Part shown: positions 35,661 to 44,658 of the stretch, piece after piece
How the letters are laid out: each line of letters begins with the position of its first letter
Numbering within the stretch: position 1 is the first letter of the stretch
From: an uncultured Bacteroides sp.
GTDB lineage: Bacteria; Bacteroidota; Bacteroidia; Bacteroidales; Bacteroidaceae
Assembly (NCBI GenBank): GCA_949294185.1
Contig: CASFGA010000007.1
Location: 186,001-250,000 of the forward strand
DNA: 64,000 bases
Direction: 5' to 3'
Translations under genes and position numbers: made by a program
The notes under the pieces: generated by a model
What the model was told of the DNA's origin: nothing
What the model saw: the letters and a program-made list of their open reading frames with translations, nothing else
Databases searched by the model: none

Positions 35661-36041
35661 ATGAAAAAGAATCTAAGCAAACTGCTGCTTTTGCTTGCCA
35701 TTGGCGGAAGCAGTCTGACCGCATGCAGCAGCTATACGGCAGAAGACTATCTGAACGAAATGAGGGAACTCACGGAAGAAACCCTGAAAAACGCATCCTC
35801 GTATACGGAAAAAGACTGGGAAAAGGTGGGAGAACGCTTCAAGGAAATCAATGCAAAAGGAAAAGATCTGCTTGACAAAATGACGGAAGAACAGCGGGAA
35901 GAGCTGAAAGAGTTCTCACAAGAATTTGCAGACCAAGCCTCTGAATTCGACCATCAGGAGTTCAAGAAAGAGATTGGAAACCTTTTAGACCAGGCCGACT
36001 CCTTTATTGACGAGGCTATCAAACAGCTGAAAGAGGAATAA
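35661..36041 (+). CDS. Small helical lipoprotein
   Basis: A 126-residue protein with a lipoprotein signal (LTAC, C22) followed by an almost entirely charged helical body (ELTEETLKNASSYTEKDWEK, EEQREELKEFSQEFADQASE) that should form a helical hairpin or coiled coil. It resembles DUF6565-type proteins of Bacteroidetes, though I am not certain of that name. Function unknown; a periplasmic spacer or stress role is a guess. The next gene begins five bases after its stop. Confidence 0.75.
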   Translation: MKKNLSKLLLLLAIGGSSLTACSSYTAEDYLNEMRELTEETLKNASSYTEKDWEKVGERFKEINAKGKDLLDKMTEEQREELKEFSQEFADQASEFDHQEFKKEIGNLLDQADSFIDEAIKQLKEE

Positions 36042-36046
36042 GCCGC

Positions 36047-36583
36047 ATGAAATACCTGATTGTGTCCGACATTCACGGCTCACTGCCCGCACTGGAACAA
36101 GTGCTGGACTATTATGAAAAAGAGGGATGCCACATGCTCTGCATTCTGGGCGACATATTGAACTACGGCCCGCGAAACGGCCTGCCGGAAGGTCTCGCCC
36201 CGAAAGAAATAGCCAAGCAACTGAACAAAATGGCGGATGACATAATCGCCGTCCGAGGAAACTGCGATTCGGAAGTTGACCAGATGCTGCTCGACTTCCC
36301 CATCTTGTCCGACTATGCCTTATTGGCGGACAATGGGAAACGGCTTTTCCTCACTCACGGCCATATCTATAACGAAGACAAACTGCCCGGGAAACCTGAC
36401 TGTCTTTTCTACGGACATACCCATCTGTGGAAACTGACCCGCCAGAACGGACGGATTGTCTGCAACACGGGTTCGGTTACCTTTCCTAAAAACGGAAATG
36501 TCCCTACCTTCGCCATCTATGAAAACGGCACAGTAACCGTTCATCAGCTTGACGGAGCAGTTCTGGCAAGCTGTTCTCTCTGA
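36047..36583 (+). CDS. YfcE-type metallophosphoesterase
   Basis: Small cytoplasmic calcineurin-like phosphodiesterase of 178 residues with the full metal-binding set: DIHG (8-11), GDILNYG, GNCDSE, LTHGHIY and GHTHLWKL. The length and order match YfcE/MJ0936. E. coli YfcE hydrolyses phosphodiesters in vitro; the natural substrate is unknown. Co-transcribed with the lipoprotein gene upstream. Confidence 0.92.
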   Translation: MKYLIVSDIHGSLPALEQVLDYYEKEGCHMLCILGDILNYGPRNGLPEGLAPKEIAKQLNKMADDIIAVRGNCDSEVDQMLLDFPILSDYALLADNGKRLFLTHGHIYNEDKLPGKPDCLFYGHTHLWKLTRQNGRIVCNTGSVTFPKNGNVPTFAIYENGTVTVHQLDGAVLASCSL

Positions 36584-36635
36584 ACTGCCTATGGCCAACC
36601 GTCTTTTCATCCTGATGAAACGGATTTTCCCCTAT

Positions 36636-36670
36636 AACAAAACGCCCGTACCATTCGCATGATACGGGCG
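36636..36670 (-). terminator. Intrinsic terminator of the DUF5723 gene
   Basis: CGCCCGTA at 36643-36650 pairs with TACGGGCG at 36663-36670; the minus strand continues TTTTGTT. The T run is short but the stem is strong and lies 21 bases from the stop at 36691. Confidence 0.65.
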
Positions 36671-36690
36671 CTGACATAAATATAACACAA

Positions 36691-38043
36691 CTATTTACGG
36701 GCAATCGACTTCCCCATAGGGAAGGAAATGCCAAAGAAAGCATTCACACTGCGCGAGTCGCTCCCGAAAAACATATAGTCGGTACCGATAAACAGAGAGC
36801 CGAGCTTCAATGCCAGACCCAAAGACTTGCCGGAAGCCTGAATCGGAGAATAGCTTATCGCAGCGTTAAACCAGTTCTTCGGACGGAACGTTGCCGAGAA
36901 AGTGAGTTCATTCATTGTTTTCGGCTGCACGAAGCGGCTTGTATACATCGCGCCCACACTAATCTTGTTGTTAAGGAACGCATATTCGCCTGCCAGAAGG
37001 ATAGTGGCAGCCAGCTTTTCCTTCTTGTCCTTCACTTCTCCCTGCTCGGTCAAATTAAATCTGTCCATGCTCAAGAAACCACCGTCAACGAAGTCATAAT
37101 AGTTTTCCGAAGTAACCTCATAAGTCTCGTTTACAGAAGCAAGCGTCGTCTCACTGCCTCTCCACTTGATGAAGCCCAAGTCGAGCACGGCTGCCGAAAC
37201 GGTCAAATCTTTCCAAACCTTATAGCTCGCTCCCAGATCGATGCCGAATCCCGCTCCTGAGATACCGAAATTACTTCCGTCGATATCAAATCCGTCAATC
37301 TGTCCGCTACTGTTAAATCCCAGTCCGCCGCCTTTCATCGTCGTGCTTACATGTGCGACTGCGGTCGCCGAGCCATAATGATACGGATTTGAATAATAAG
37401 AGTCACCGATATTATTGGGCACTCCCTCTACATTGAAGTTGTCCACCGCCATTTCCGCATGGGCAATACCCAGCAAGACCTTCAGGCGTCCGCCCACAGT
37501 CAGCTTATCCGTTATCCGGCGCGAATAGCCCAAACCGACTTCCGCATAGGCATTCATGTCGAAATTCATATTTGAAAAACCACCGTTGATATCTTCCGTA
37601 TTGTTCACCTGACGCAGATAATCAAACATATTCTTAGGGATAGACGCGCCTACATCCATGCGCAAACCCACATTTACACTCCAGAAACCCTTTCCGCGAT
37701 GCCATCCGAAAGAAAGGATATCCGTGTTCAGATTAACGTTCAGAGTATTGTCCGTCTTCAGACGATTATACAGTCCGTCATTTGTAAACAGGTCATCGCC
37801 TGCGTCAAGCACATCAATAATGTCGCTTGTGCCCAACACGTTGGAAGAAGCCCCCATGTTAAACGAACCGAGAACAGGGAAATTGAAATATCCCCTCGTA
37901 GGCTGCAAACCCGGATTCATCTGCAAACGTGCGCTTGTGCCCTCCATAAAATAAGAAGTGCGCAGATACTGTGCTTGTGCCGCCGTTCCAAACAGCAGGA
38001 GTCCCGCCGCCAACAGCAAGTTTTTACTTTTAAGGATTCTCAT
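36691..38043 (-). CDS. DUF5723-family outer-membrane protein
   Basis: Predicted outer-membrane beta-barrel of 450 residues. The start at 38043 gives a clean signal peptide (MRILKSKNLLLAAGLLLFGTAAQA, cleaved before QYLRTSYF). The mature part has alternating strands with many Tyr, Asn and Gly and ends in SVNAFFGISFPMG. TSYFMEGTSARLQMNPGLQP is typical of DUF5723 proteins of Bacteroidetes. A longer reading frame (to 38151) is excluded by a promoter element at 38073-38080. Function unknown. The gene lies downstream of the LytTR operon but has its own promoter. Confidence 0.85.
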   Translation of the reverse strand: MRILKSKNLLLAAGLLLFGTAAQAQYLRTSYFMEGTSARLQMNPGLQPTRGYFNFPVLGSFNMGASSNVLGTSDIIDVLDAGDDLFTNDGLYNRLKTDNTLNVNLNTDILSFGWHRGKGFWSVNVGLRMDVGASIPKNMFDYLRQVNNTEDINGGFSNMNFDMNAYAEVGLGYSRRITDKLTVGGRLKVLLGIAHAEMAVDNFNVEGVPNNIGDSYYSNPYHYGSATAVAHVSTTMKGGGLGFNSSGQIDGFDIDGSNFGISGAGFGIDLGASYKVWKDLTVSAAVLDLGFIKWRGSETTLASVNETYEVTSENYYDFVDGGFLSMDRFNLTEQGEVKDKKEKLAATILLAGEYAFLNNKISVGAMYTSRFVQPKTMNELTFSATFRPKNWFNAAISYSPIQASGKSLGLALKLGSLFIGTDYMFFGSDSRSVNAFFGISFPMGKSIARK

Positions 38044-38072
38044 AACGATTTCATATTGATTAACTGATGCTA

Positions 38073-38080
38073 CAAAAATA
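38073..38080 (-). promoter_or_regulatory. -7 element for the DUF5723 gene
   Basis: Minus strand TATTTTTG matches TAnnTTTG; the start near 38066 leaves about 23 bases to the ATG. Confidence 0.55.
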
Positions 38081-38204
38081 AAACATTTCCATAAAACCGC
38101 AAAAAAGATGTTCCCGAAAAAAGAACACAAATGCTTACCAAACGAACACAAACTTCGACTATACGGCCAAAATATGCGACTATTTTACTTCCATCTCCTT
38201 TGCG

Positions 38205-38963
38205 TCAGAGCTGATAGAAACGCTTCATCATCTCTTTCCGGTATTTTTTCGACACCAGCAAATCTTCCGCCACAGCGTTGAAAGGGGGATACATGATGCA
38301 GCGATTATCCTGCACCATCATCAGATAGTTCAGATTAATGATATACGACTGATGAATCTGGACGAAATACTCGTCATAAGCACACAGCTGCTCGGCCGAA
38401 GTGTTCCGCTTGAGGGGGAAAAACGTTCCGTTTGTCAGTGCCACCTCCCACAGCTTGCGCGATGACTGGTAGCGGAAATAACCGATATCCGAAGCGCGCA
38501 ACACACGCAAATCTCCCGTAGGAGTAACCAAGATAAAAGGCTTCTCGCCTTCGCCCATGCAGATGCCCCCGCGACAGGAGAGCATGTCCTCTTTCTCTTT
38601 CGGTTCTATCCGCGAAAGAATCACCTCCAGCTCTTTCCTGTCGACAGGCTTCAAGAGGAAATCGAAGGCTGAACTGCGCAATGCGTCTATCATATACTTG
38701 CTGTAGGCCGTGTAAAACACGATGCGCATGTTCCACGACAGGGCTTCACGCAACTTTACCACGACATCCATCCCCCGCATGTCGGGCAATTCCACATCAA
38801 GGAAGAGCAAATCAGGCCGTACCTTCTCTATCATCCTGATGCCTGCCGCCCCCGTCCGTGCTATTCCCTCTACCGAAATCCAGTCATACCGCTTCAATTC
38901 AAAGCTTAAATTGTCGATGGCAGAATCATCATCATCCACAATAACAATCTTCATCGAGTCCAT
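38205..38963 (-). CDS. LytTR-family response regulator (second system)
   Basis: Response regulator of 252 residues. The receiver has D10-D13, phospho-acceptor D56 (LLFLDVELPDMRG), the TAY switch region and LLKPVD. The LytTR domain (about 145-250) includes YFRYQSSRKLWEVAL and FVQIHQSYIINLNYL. Its first 13 bases overlap the kinase gene end, so the pair is translationally coupled. The target is unknown; the DUF5723 gene downstream on the same strand is a candidate by position only. Confidence 0.94.
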   Translation of the reverse strand: MDSMKIVIVDDDDSAIDNLSFELKRYDWISVEGIARTGAAGIRMIEKVRPDLLFLDVELPDMRGMDVVVKLREALSWNMRIVFYTAYSKYMIDALRSSAFDFLLKPVDRKELEVILSRIEPKEKEDMLSCRGGICMGEGEKPFILVTPTGDLRVLRASDIGYFRYQSSRKLWEVALTNGTFFPLKRNTSAEQLCAYDEYFVQIHQSYIINLNYLMMVQDNRCIMYPPFNAVAEDLLVSKKYRKEMMKRFYQL

Positions 38964-40984
38964 TTCTTTTCTTTCTTTAACTGATATGAATAATCAAAAG
39001 GAACAACGAAGCATACTTCACATCCGGTTTCATCATTTCCCATAGGCAAATTGCCGACAGTCATCGTCAACTGACTGCGATTATAAGAGTTAAGCAGCTG
39101 GATGGTCTGGGCAATCACCTTCAAGCCAGTACCGGTTCCCCAACTTGTATGCTTTTCTTTATATCCTCCTCCATTGTCGCGCACACAGATCACCACGGCT
39201 TCCCCCTTGCGAGACACTTCTATTTCGAGCAGACGCCTGCCTTCTTTCAGAAGAAGGCCGTGCTTGATGGCGTTTTCCACCGGTATCTGAATCAGCATGG
39301 ACGGAATCCGCACAGCGTTCCGATCTATACATTCATCCACTTTCAACGTATAGACAAACTGGTTTCCCAAGGCACTGCTTTCTATATCAACGTAAGTAGA
39401 AACAAAATCCAACTCGTCGGCCAGTGTCACAGATACGCTCTCCGTCAGCTCCAGATTACGGCGAAACAATTTTATCAGCCCCATCAGACTGCGGTTTTCC
39501 CTCTCCCGATCCGGATGAATCCTTACTTCATGGCTGAGCACATTGAATATGAAATGAGGAGAAATACGGTTGCGAACATTCTCCAGGCGCAGGGAAGCCA
39601 TGGCCATCTGCATTCTCCAACGCTCGCGTTCACGGCCTCGCAGGAACACCAGAATAAGGATAACCAACAGCAAGACACCTGCAACCGCTGCATACAGCCA
39701 TTGATGCAGGCGCAAAACCTGGTTCTCTTTCGCCCGGATGGATATTTCTTTCTGCATCAGGGTGCTGTCCTGACTGTACTGCAATGCTATCTCGGCAGCC
39801 TTCATCCTTATCCAAGTATTGCGTGTGGAATCGTCTATCCGGAGATTTTCTTGCAGATAATGATATGCCCGGCGGTAGTCTCCCTGCTCTTCATAATAAT
39901 GCTGCAGATAGTTGTTGCGCATCCGGATCATGTTAGGCTCCACATTTCCCACATCGACCGCCTCATTCACCCTGCGCGTAGCCAGTTCCATGTCGCCTTG
40001 CTTCAGGGCAAGCTCGATCAACTGCGTGTCAATATAATAAAGAGCACTGACATTGCCGATGGAATGAAAGAACTGATGACAGCGATTCAAATAGTAGGTC
40101 GCCGAATCCATCCGGTTCAGCAGCAGAAACACCTCTCCAAGATTGATCATGGTCAGATTCCGCTCAAACTCCATGGAGGGATAACGGTTGGCGAGTGCCA
40201 GTGAACGGCGGAAATACTCCAATGCCGTTTCATAATCCTGACGGAAATAATAGGAATTGCCCCGGTTATTCAGATATATGTGCTGTTCATAAGGTTTCAT
40301 GTGATTATAAAACCGATAGGCCAAATCGTAGAAATAGTCGCAACGCTCGAAGTTACGCAGCTCCATGCTGACTTGCGCGAGTCCGTAATATACGGGAAAA
40401 CGTTCTTCTTCCGGTATCTGAAGCGAATCGCATACCAACAAGGCATGACGATACCAGAATGCTCCCCGGTCATAATGCCCCTTACGCACATAAACATCGG
40501 CGAGATTCATGCAAAGATTGGGAACAGACGACCTGCATTCCCCTTGCAAGGCATATCCATAAGCCTTGCGGAAAGCCCACAAGGCCGAATCGAGCGAAGC
40601 TTTTATGCGCGAATAGACATTTCCCCTCACGTTCCAGACTTCAGCCCGAAGCCTGATGTCTTCCTCAGTCTCCGATGCGGCGCAATAATCCTCCACTCTA
40701 TTCAGGCAGAGCATGGCCGAATCGGCTTCGGAACGAAACATCATGGCTTTCGCTTTCAGCAGCAACAGACGGTAATATCTGAGACTGTCGGCAGACGCAG
40801 GCAGCATACTGTCCACCCACATGCACACCCGCTCAGGATTCTTGGAAACGGAATCATCCATGAACTCCATAAAAGTCTGATTGTTCCATTTCTCAAAAAC
40901 CTTTTCCCGGCGGCCACATCCTGCGATTAGGATATGCAACACAAGACACACAAGAATAACACCGAACATTACATTCAGCTTCAT
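38951..40984 (-). CDS. TPR-containing LytS-type sensor histidine kinase
   Basis: Sensor kinase of 677 residues from the start at 40984. The N-terminus has a lipoprotein-like signal (VLHILIAGC, C23). A long periplasmic stretch of tetratricopeptide-like repeats follows to about residue 390 (LNNRGNSYYFRQDYETALEYFRRSLALA is one unit), then a membrane helix at about 430-448, the His_kinase motif RISPHFIFNVLSHEVRIH with H477, and an HATPase domain (VENAIKHGLL, DNGGG, GTGLKVI). A promoter element at 41006-41013 overlaps the longer ORF, so the internal ATG is used. TPRs suggest that the signal is a protein or peptide in the periplasm. That is inference. Confidence 0.92.
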   Translation of the reverse strand: MKLNVMFGVILVCLVLHILIAGCGRREKVFEKWNNQTFMEFMDDSVSKNPERVCMWVDSMLPASADSLRYYRLLLLKAKAMMFRSEADSAMLCLNRVEDYCAASETEEDIRLRAEVWNVRGNVYSRIKASLDSALWAFRKAYGYALQGECRSSVPNLCMNLADVYVRKGHYDRGAFWYRHALLVCDSLQIPEEERFPVYYGLAQVSMELRNFERCDYFYDLAYRFYNHMKPYEQHIYLNNRGNSYYFRQDYETALEYFRRSLALANRYPSMEFERNLTMINLGEVFLLLNRMDSATYYLNRCHQFFHSIGNVSALYYIDTQLIELALKQGDMELATRRVNEAVDVGNVEPNMIRMRNNYLQHYYEEQGDYRRAYHYLQENLRIDDSTRNTWIRMKAAEIALQYSQDSTLMQKEISIRAKENQVLRLHQWLYAAVAGVLLLVILILVFLRGRERERWRMQMAMASLRLENVRNRISPHFIFNVLSHEVRIHPDRERENRSLMGLIKLFRRNLELTESVSVTLADELDFVSTYVDIESSALGNQFVYTLKVDECIDRNAVRIPSMLIQIPVENAIKHGLLLKEGRRLLEIEVSRKGEAVVICVRDNGGGYKEKHTSWGTGTGLKVIAQTIQLLNSYNRSQLTMTVGNLPMGNDETGCEVCFVVPFDYSYQLKKEKKWTR

Positions 40985-41005
40985 GACACAGCTATATTTA
41001 CGCAA

Positions 41006-41036
41006 CAAATTTAATTAAAATGAATAAGGACACAAA
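41006..41036 (-). promoter_or_regulatory. Consensus promoter of the TPR kinase operon
   Basis: Minus strand TTTG at 41033-41036, 19 bases, TAAATTTG at 41006-41013: both match fully. The predicted start near 40999 is 15 bases before the ATG at 40984. Confidence 0.85.
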
Positions 41037-41355
41037 GCACTGCACATCTTTTTGTTAAATAAAGCACGCTTCTTTTTACGGATATACAAGACTGCAAGAA
41101 AAACAGCCTCTCATCGGCCGCCCCCGCTGTGCCCGGACTCTCTTTGCAAGACATTCCACTGCGAAGTTCAGACAAAAAAGCAGCCTGCTTCAGGCAACGG
41201 TGTCACTTCATCTGTCCAAACGGATTTTTGCATAGGATGAAACTGCCGTCCGGTCCTGCCATATCTGCATACGCCACTTCAAAAAGCACGGATATTCCCG
41301 CAAACCGAAGAAAAGATTTCGGCCGCCGCTTTACGGGCAATCAGAAAATACTGCT

Positions 41356-41363
41356 TAACTTTG
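41356..41363 (+). promoter_or_regulatory. -7 element for hemW
   Basis: TAACTTTG matches TAnnTTTG. The start near 41370 leaves 12 bases to the ATG at 41382 and excludes the longer ORF beginning at 41361. Confidence 0.6.
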
Positions 41364-41381
41364 CGAAAACATTCAGAATTT

Positions 41382-42509
41382 ATGGCCGGAATCTATCTTC
41401 ACATCCCTTTCTGCAAACGACGCTGCGTATACTGTGACTTCTTTTCCACCACACAAAGTGAAAAGACAGACAGCTATGTCGATGCCCTCTGCCGCGAACT
41501 TGAGATTCGGCGGGCATATCTTCAGGAAGAAGCCGTGGAAACCGTCTATTTCGGCGGAGGAACGCCGTCGCAACTCGGCGAGGAACACTTCAGACGGATT
41601 TTCGAAACAATCGGCAGCCAGTATCATCTGACCGAAAATGCCGAAATCACGCTTGAAGCCAACCCAGACGACCTGTCTCCCGAATATATCCGCATGCTCC
41701 GCCGTCTGCCGTTCAACCGCCTGAGCATGGGGATACAGACATTTAATGAAGACACGCTGAAACTGCTGAACCGACGCCATACGGCTGAACAGGCCGTGAA
41801 AGCCTTCCGGAACTGCCGCCTTGCCGGATTCGACAATATCAGCATCGACCTGATGTACGGACTTCCGGGCGAAACTGCCGACATGTGGGAGCAGGATTTG
41901 CAGCAGACCATTCTCCTTGCACCGGAGCATATCTCGGCCTATCACCTGATTTATGAGGAGGGAACACCTCTATGGACTCTGCGCGAACAGCACCAGGTGG
42001 AAGAAGTGAACGAGGATATGAGCGTTTCGCTGTTCGCCCTACTGATTCGACGGCTGAAGGAAAACGGTTACACACACTATGAAATCTCAAACTTCTGCAA
42101 GCCCGGATTTCACTCGCGGCACAACTCCAGTTATTGGACAGGAAAAAGATACTTGGGATGCGGAGCCGCCGCGCATTCATACGACGGAACTTCACGCCAA
42201 TGGAACATCGCGTCACTCGACCGGTACATAAAAGGAACAGTAAACGGCGAAACGGTAAGCGAAAAAGAGGAACTGGACTTATACACCCGATACAACGACC
42301 GCATCGTCACCGCCCTGCGCACCTGCGAAGGAATCTCCCTCCGCCAGTTGCAGGAGGATTTCGGGAAAGAACTCTATTCTTACTGCCTCCGCATGGCCGC
42401 CCCTCACCTGAAGCAAGGGACAGTCAAGATTTCCCACGGCAGCCTTCATCTCACAGAAAAGGGCGTATTCGTTTCCGACGGCATCATGAGCGACCTTCTC
42501 TGGGTATGA
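41382..42509 (+). CDS. hemW: HemW-type radical SAM protein
   Basis: Radical SAM protein of 375 residues related to coproporphyrinogen III oxidase HemN; HemW is regarded as a haem chaperone, not an oxidase. The cluster motif is CKRRCVYC (C11, C15, C18), followed by YFGGGTPS, EANPDDL and LSMGIQTFN, and by DLMYGLPGETADMWEQDL. The C-terminal HemN_C domain (YEISNFCKPGFHSRHNSSYW) is complete. The start at 41382 is set by the promoter. It converges on glmM with a seven-base gap. Confidence 0.93.
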   Translation: MAGIYLHIPFCKRRCVYCDFFSTTQSEKTDSYVDALCRELEIRRAYLQEEAVETVYFGGGTPSQLGEEHFRRIFETIGSQYHLTENAEITLEANPDDLSPEYIRMLRRLPFNRLSMGIQTFNEDTLKLLNRRHTAEQAVKAFRNCRLAGFDNISIDLMYGLPGETADMWEQDLQQTILLAPEHISAYHLIYEEGTPLWTLREQHQVEEVNEDMSVSLFALLIRRLKENGYTHYEISNFCKPGFHSRHNSSYWTGKRYLGCGAAAHSYDGTSRQWNIASLDRYIKGTVNGETVSEKEELDLYTRYNDRIVTALRTCEGISLRQLQEDFGKELYSYCLRMAAPHLKQGTVKISHGSLHLTEKGVFVSDGIMSDLLWV

Positions 42510-42516
42510 AACAGCA

Positions 42517-43899
42517 CTACAGACTGTAGACAATATTCATAATCTCCTTGCCCAACTCGTCCGCCTCCTTCATAGTCGGCGCTTCCGAATAGACACGGAT
42601 GATGGGTTCCGTATTACTTTTCCGCAGATGCACCCATTTATCAGGGAAATCAATCTTCACACCGTCGATATCGTTTATCTCTTCCCCTTTATACAGCTCT
42701 TTCACCTTAGCCAAGACAGCGTCAATATCGGTGTCGGGAGCAAGGTCAATGCGGTTTTTGGCCATGAAGTAATTGGGGTAGGAAGCGCGAAGCTCGCTCA
42801 CTTTCTTTCCTTCATGCGCCAGATGGCTGAGGAAAAGCGCTATGCCCACCAACGCGTCGCGCCCGTAATGCGACTCCGGATAAATTACCCCGCCGTTTCC
42901 TTCGCCGCCTATCACGGCATGAGTCTCCTTCATCTTTGTCACCACGTTCACTTCGCCCACGGCCGAAGCGTTATACTGCTGTCCGTATCGGCGGGTCACA
43001 TCACGCAAAGCACGGGTTGAACTAAGGTTTGAAACCGTATTGCCGGGCGTATGCTTCAGCACATAGTCAGCAACGGTCACCAGGGTATATTCTTCGCCGT
43101 ACATCGTACCGTCTTCACAAATCATGGCCAGACGGTCTACATCCGGATCGACGACAAACGCCACATCCGCCCCGCCTTTCTTCATCAGCGCCATTATGTC
43201 GCCCAGGTTTTTCTCCAACGGTTCGGGATTATGCTGGAAGTCTCCGGTAGGTTCACAATAGAGCTTCTCCACATATTTCACGCCCAAACGCTCAAGCAGC
43301 TGCGGCAGAATGATGCCTCCCACCGAATTAACGCAGTCTATCGCCACGTGGAAATCCGCCTTGCGAATAGCCTCCACATCCACCAGCTTCAGGGCCAACA
43401 CACTTTCTATATGCTTCTGGTTGTAAGTAGAATCTTCTCTGTATGTCCCGAGATGGTCTATATCCGCATATTCGAAAGCTTCCGCCTCGGCAATGCGCAG
43501 CACCTCATTCCCTTCGGCAGCATTCAAAAACTCGCCATGCTCATTCAATAACTTCAGCGCATTCCATTGCTTCGGGTTGTGGCTGGCGGTCAAAATGATT
43601 CCTCCACACGCTCCCTCCATCGTTACGGCAAGCTCGGTAGTGGGCGTGGATGCCAGTCCGATGTTCACCACATCGAATCCCATCCCCATCAGTGTGCCGC
43701 AAACCACATTTTTCACCATTTCACCGGAAATGCGGGCATCGCGTCCAACCACGATCTTATTGCTCTTTATGGAAGAAGTGCGGCGTATCAACGTGGCGTA
43801 TGCCGAAGTAAACTTGACGATATCCAAGGGATTCAACCCTTCACCGGCATGCCCGCCGATTGTTCCACGGATACCGGAAATAGACTTTATCAGTGTCAT
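42517..43899 (-). CDS. glmM: Phosphoglucosamine mutase / phosphohexomutase
   Basis: Alpha-D-phosphohexomutase of 460 residues that interconverts glucosamine-6-P and glucosamine-1-P on the way to UDP-GlcNAc, or mannose/glucose phosphates in relatives. The phosphoserine loop is TASHNP with S106. The metal loop is DPDVDRLA, and GEGNGGVIYPESHYGRDAL and RKSNTEPIIRVYSE are the sugar and phosphate loops. Annotation as GlmM is usual for this Bacteroidetes group; a phosphomannomutase role cannot be excluded. The DUF4827 gene is nine bases upstream, so the two may be one operon. Confidence 0.9.
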   Translation of the reverse strand: MTLIKSISGIRGTIGGHAGEGLNPLDIVKFTSAYATLIRRTSSIKSNKIVVGRDARISGEMVKNVVCGTLMGMGFDVVNIGLASTPTTELAVTMEGACGGIILTASHNPKQWNALKLLNEHGEFLNAAEGNEVLRIAEAEAFEYADIDHLGTYREDSTYNQKHIESVLALKLVDVEAIRKADFHVAIDCVNSVGGIILPQLLERLGVKYVEKLYCEPTGDFQHNPEPLEKNLGDIMALMKKGGADVAFVVDPDVDRLAMICEDGTMYGEEYTLVTVADYVLKHTPGNTVSNLSSTRALRDVTRRYGQQYNASAVGEVNVVTKMKETHAVIGGEGNGGVIYPESHYGRDALVGIALFLSHLAHEGKKVSELRASYPNYFMAKNRIDLAPDTDIDAVLAKVKELYKGEEINDIDGVKIDFPDKWVHLRKSNTEPIIRVYSEAPTMKEADELGKEIMNIVYSL

Positions 43900-43908
43900 A
43901 ATTTCTTT

Positions 43909-44577
43909 TTAATATAAGCTGTAGGTAATTTCATAGTAACAAGGATAGACGGCGCTCATAGCCGTACCCGTCCCTTCACTGTGGGGAACAATCAGGCGCA
44001 CGCGGGATATCTTTTCCGAATCGACGGTACGCCCCACTTTCAGAAAGCGCAGCGGAAGCAGCCATCCCGACGGAACGGCACTCGTCTGGTATATTGTAGC
44101 CATTACCGATCCTTCAACAAATCTGCCGGAATAAGAACCGTTGCTGATTGTCAACTGGAATTCATCCGTCGTGTTAAAATAAGAAGATGTTCCCCAATTA
44201 ATCGCCAATGTATCCCCCTTATGGCAACCTGCCGCATCGTTCGTACTCAACGCAATTTCTATAAAGCGGGTAAGCATGTCGTGCGTGCCGTTTCCCAACA
44301 CTTCACCCTCACCCCGCGTCACGACATTCATATACACACCGGTTTCGTCAAACAGCACAAACTCGTTCGGCCCGGTCGTGGAATCCTGTTCGACAAACTG
44401 ATCTTCGCTGATGAACGTGGCGCCGATGGAATCTTCCAGTTCACTTTTAAACAGATTGATAGCATCACGCTCCTCTTCCTCCATTTCCGCATAAGTCTTG
44501 TTGTCGTCACATCCCTGTATTCCCAAAGCCATCGCGCAGGCGATGAACAGTATCCATAATAAATATATCTTCTTCAT
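43909..44577 (-). CDS. DUF4827 lipoprotein
   Basis: Lipoprotein of 222 residues: signal peptide with lipobox IQGC (C23), then an acidic helix (YAEMEEEERDAINLFKSELE) and a beta-rich domain with GWLLPLRFLKVG that resembles the FKBP-like fold of DUF4827 proteins in Bacteroidetes. The length and order match that family as I know it. A peptidyl-prolyl isomerase role is not shown. It lies nine bases upstream of glmM, and a similar neighbourhood is common in the genus. Confidence 0.75.
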   Translation of the reverse strand: MKKIYLLWILFIACAMALGIQGCDDNKTYAEMEEEERDAINLFKSELEDSIGATFISEDQFVEQDSTTGPNEFVLFDETGVYMNVVTRGEGEVLGNGTHDMLTRFIEIALSTNDAAGCHKGDTLAINWGTSSYFNTTDEFQLTISNGSYSGRFVEGSVMATIYQTSAVPSGWLLPLRFLKVGRTVDSEKISRVRLIVPHSEGTGTAMSAVYPCYYEITYSLY

Positions 44578-44596
44578 CTTTTTTTCTTTATGCCGG

Positions 44597-44604
44597 CAAA
44601 AGTA
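44597..44604 (-). promoter_or_regulatory. -7 element for DUF4827-glmM
   Basis: Minus strand TACTTTTG matches TAnnTTTG; the start near 44590 is 13 bases before the ATG. Confidence 0.6.
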
Positions 44605-44658
44605 ATAAATTGCCGGATATATCCGTAAGCGGTATTCAATAAATAACTAATTTTTATA

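Larger units (their letters stand above)
40985..41381. other. Intergenic region between TPR kinase and hemW
   Basis: This 397-base divergent gap holds the kinase promoter at the left and the hemW -7 element at the right. Between about 41040 and 41350 I see no gene, repeat or structured RNA; the small ORFs there have no recognisable features. Confidence 0.5.

Noticed and set aside
39149..40204. 351-codon ORF opposite the TPR kinase
   Set aside because: Shadow frame; no signal, domain or promoter.
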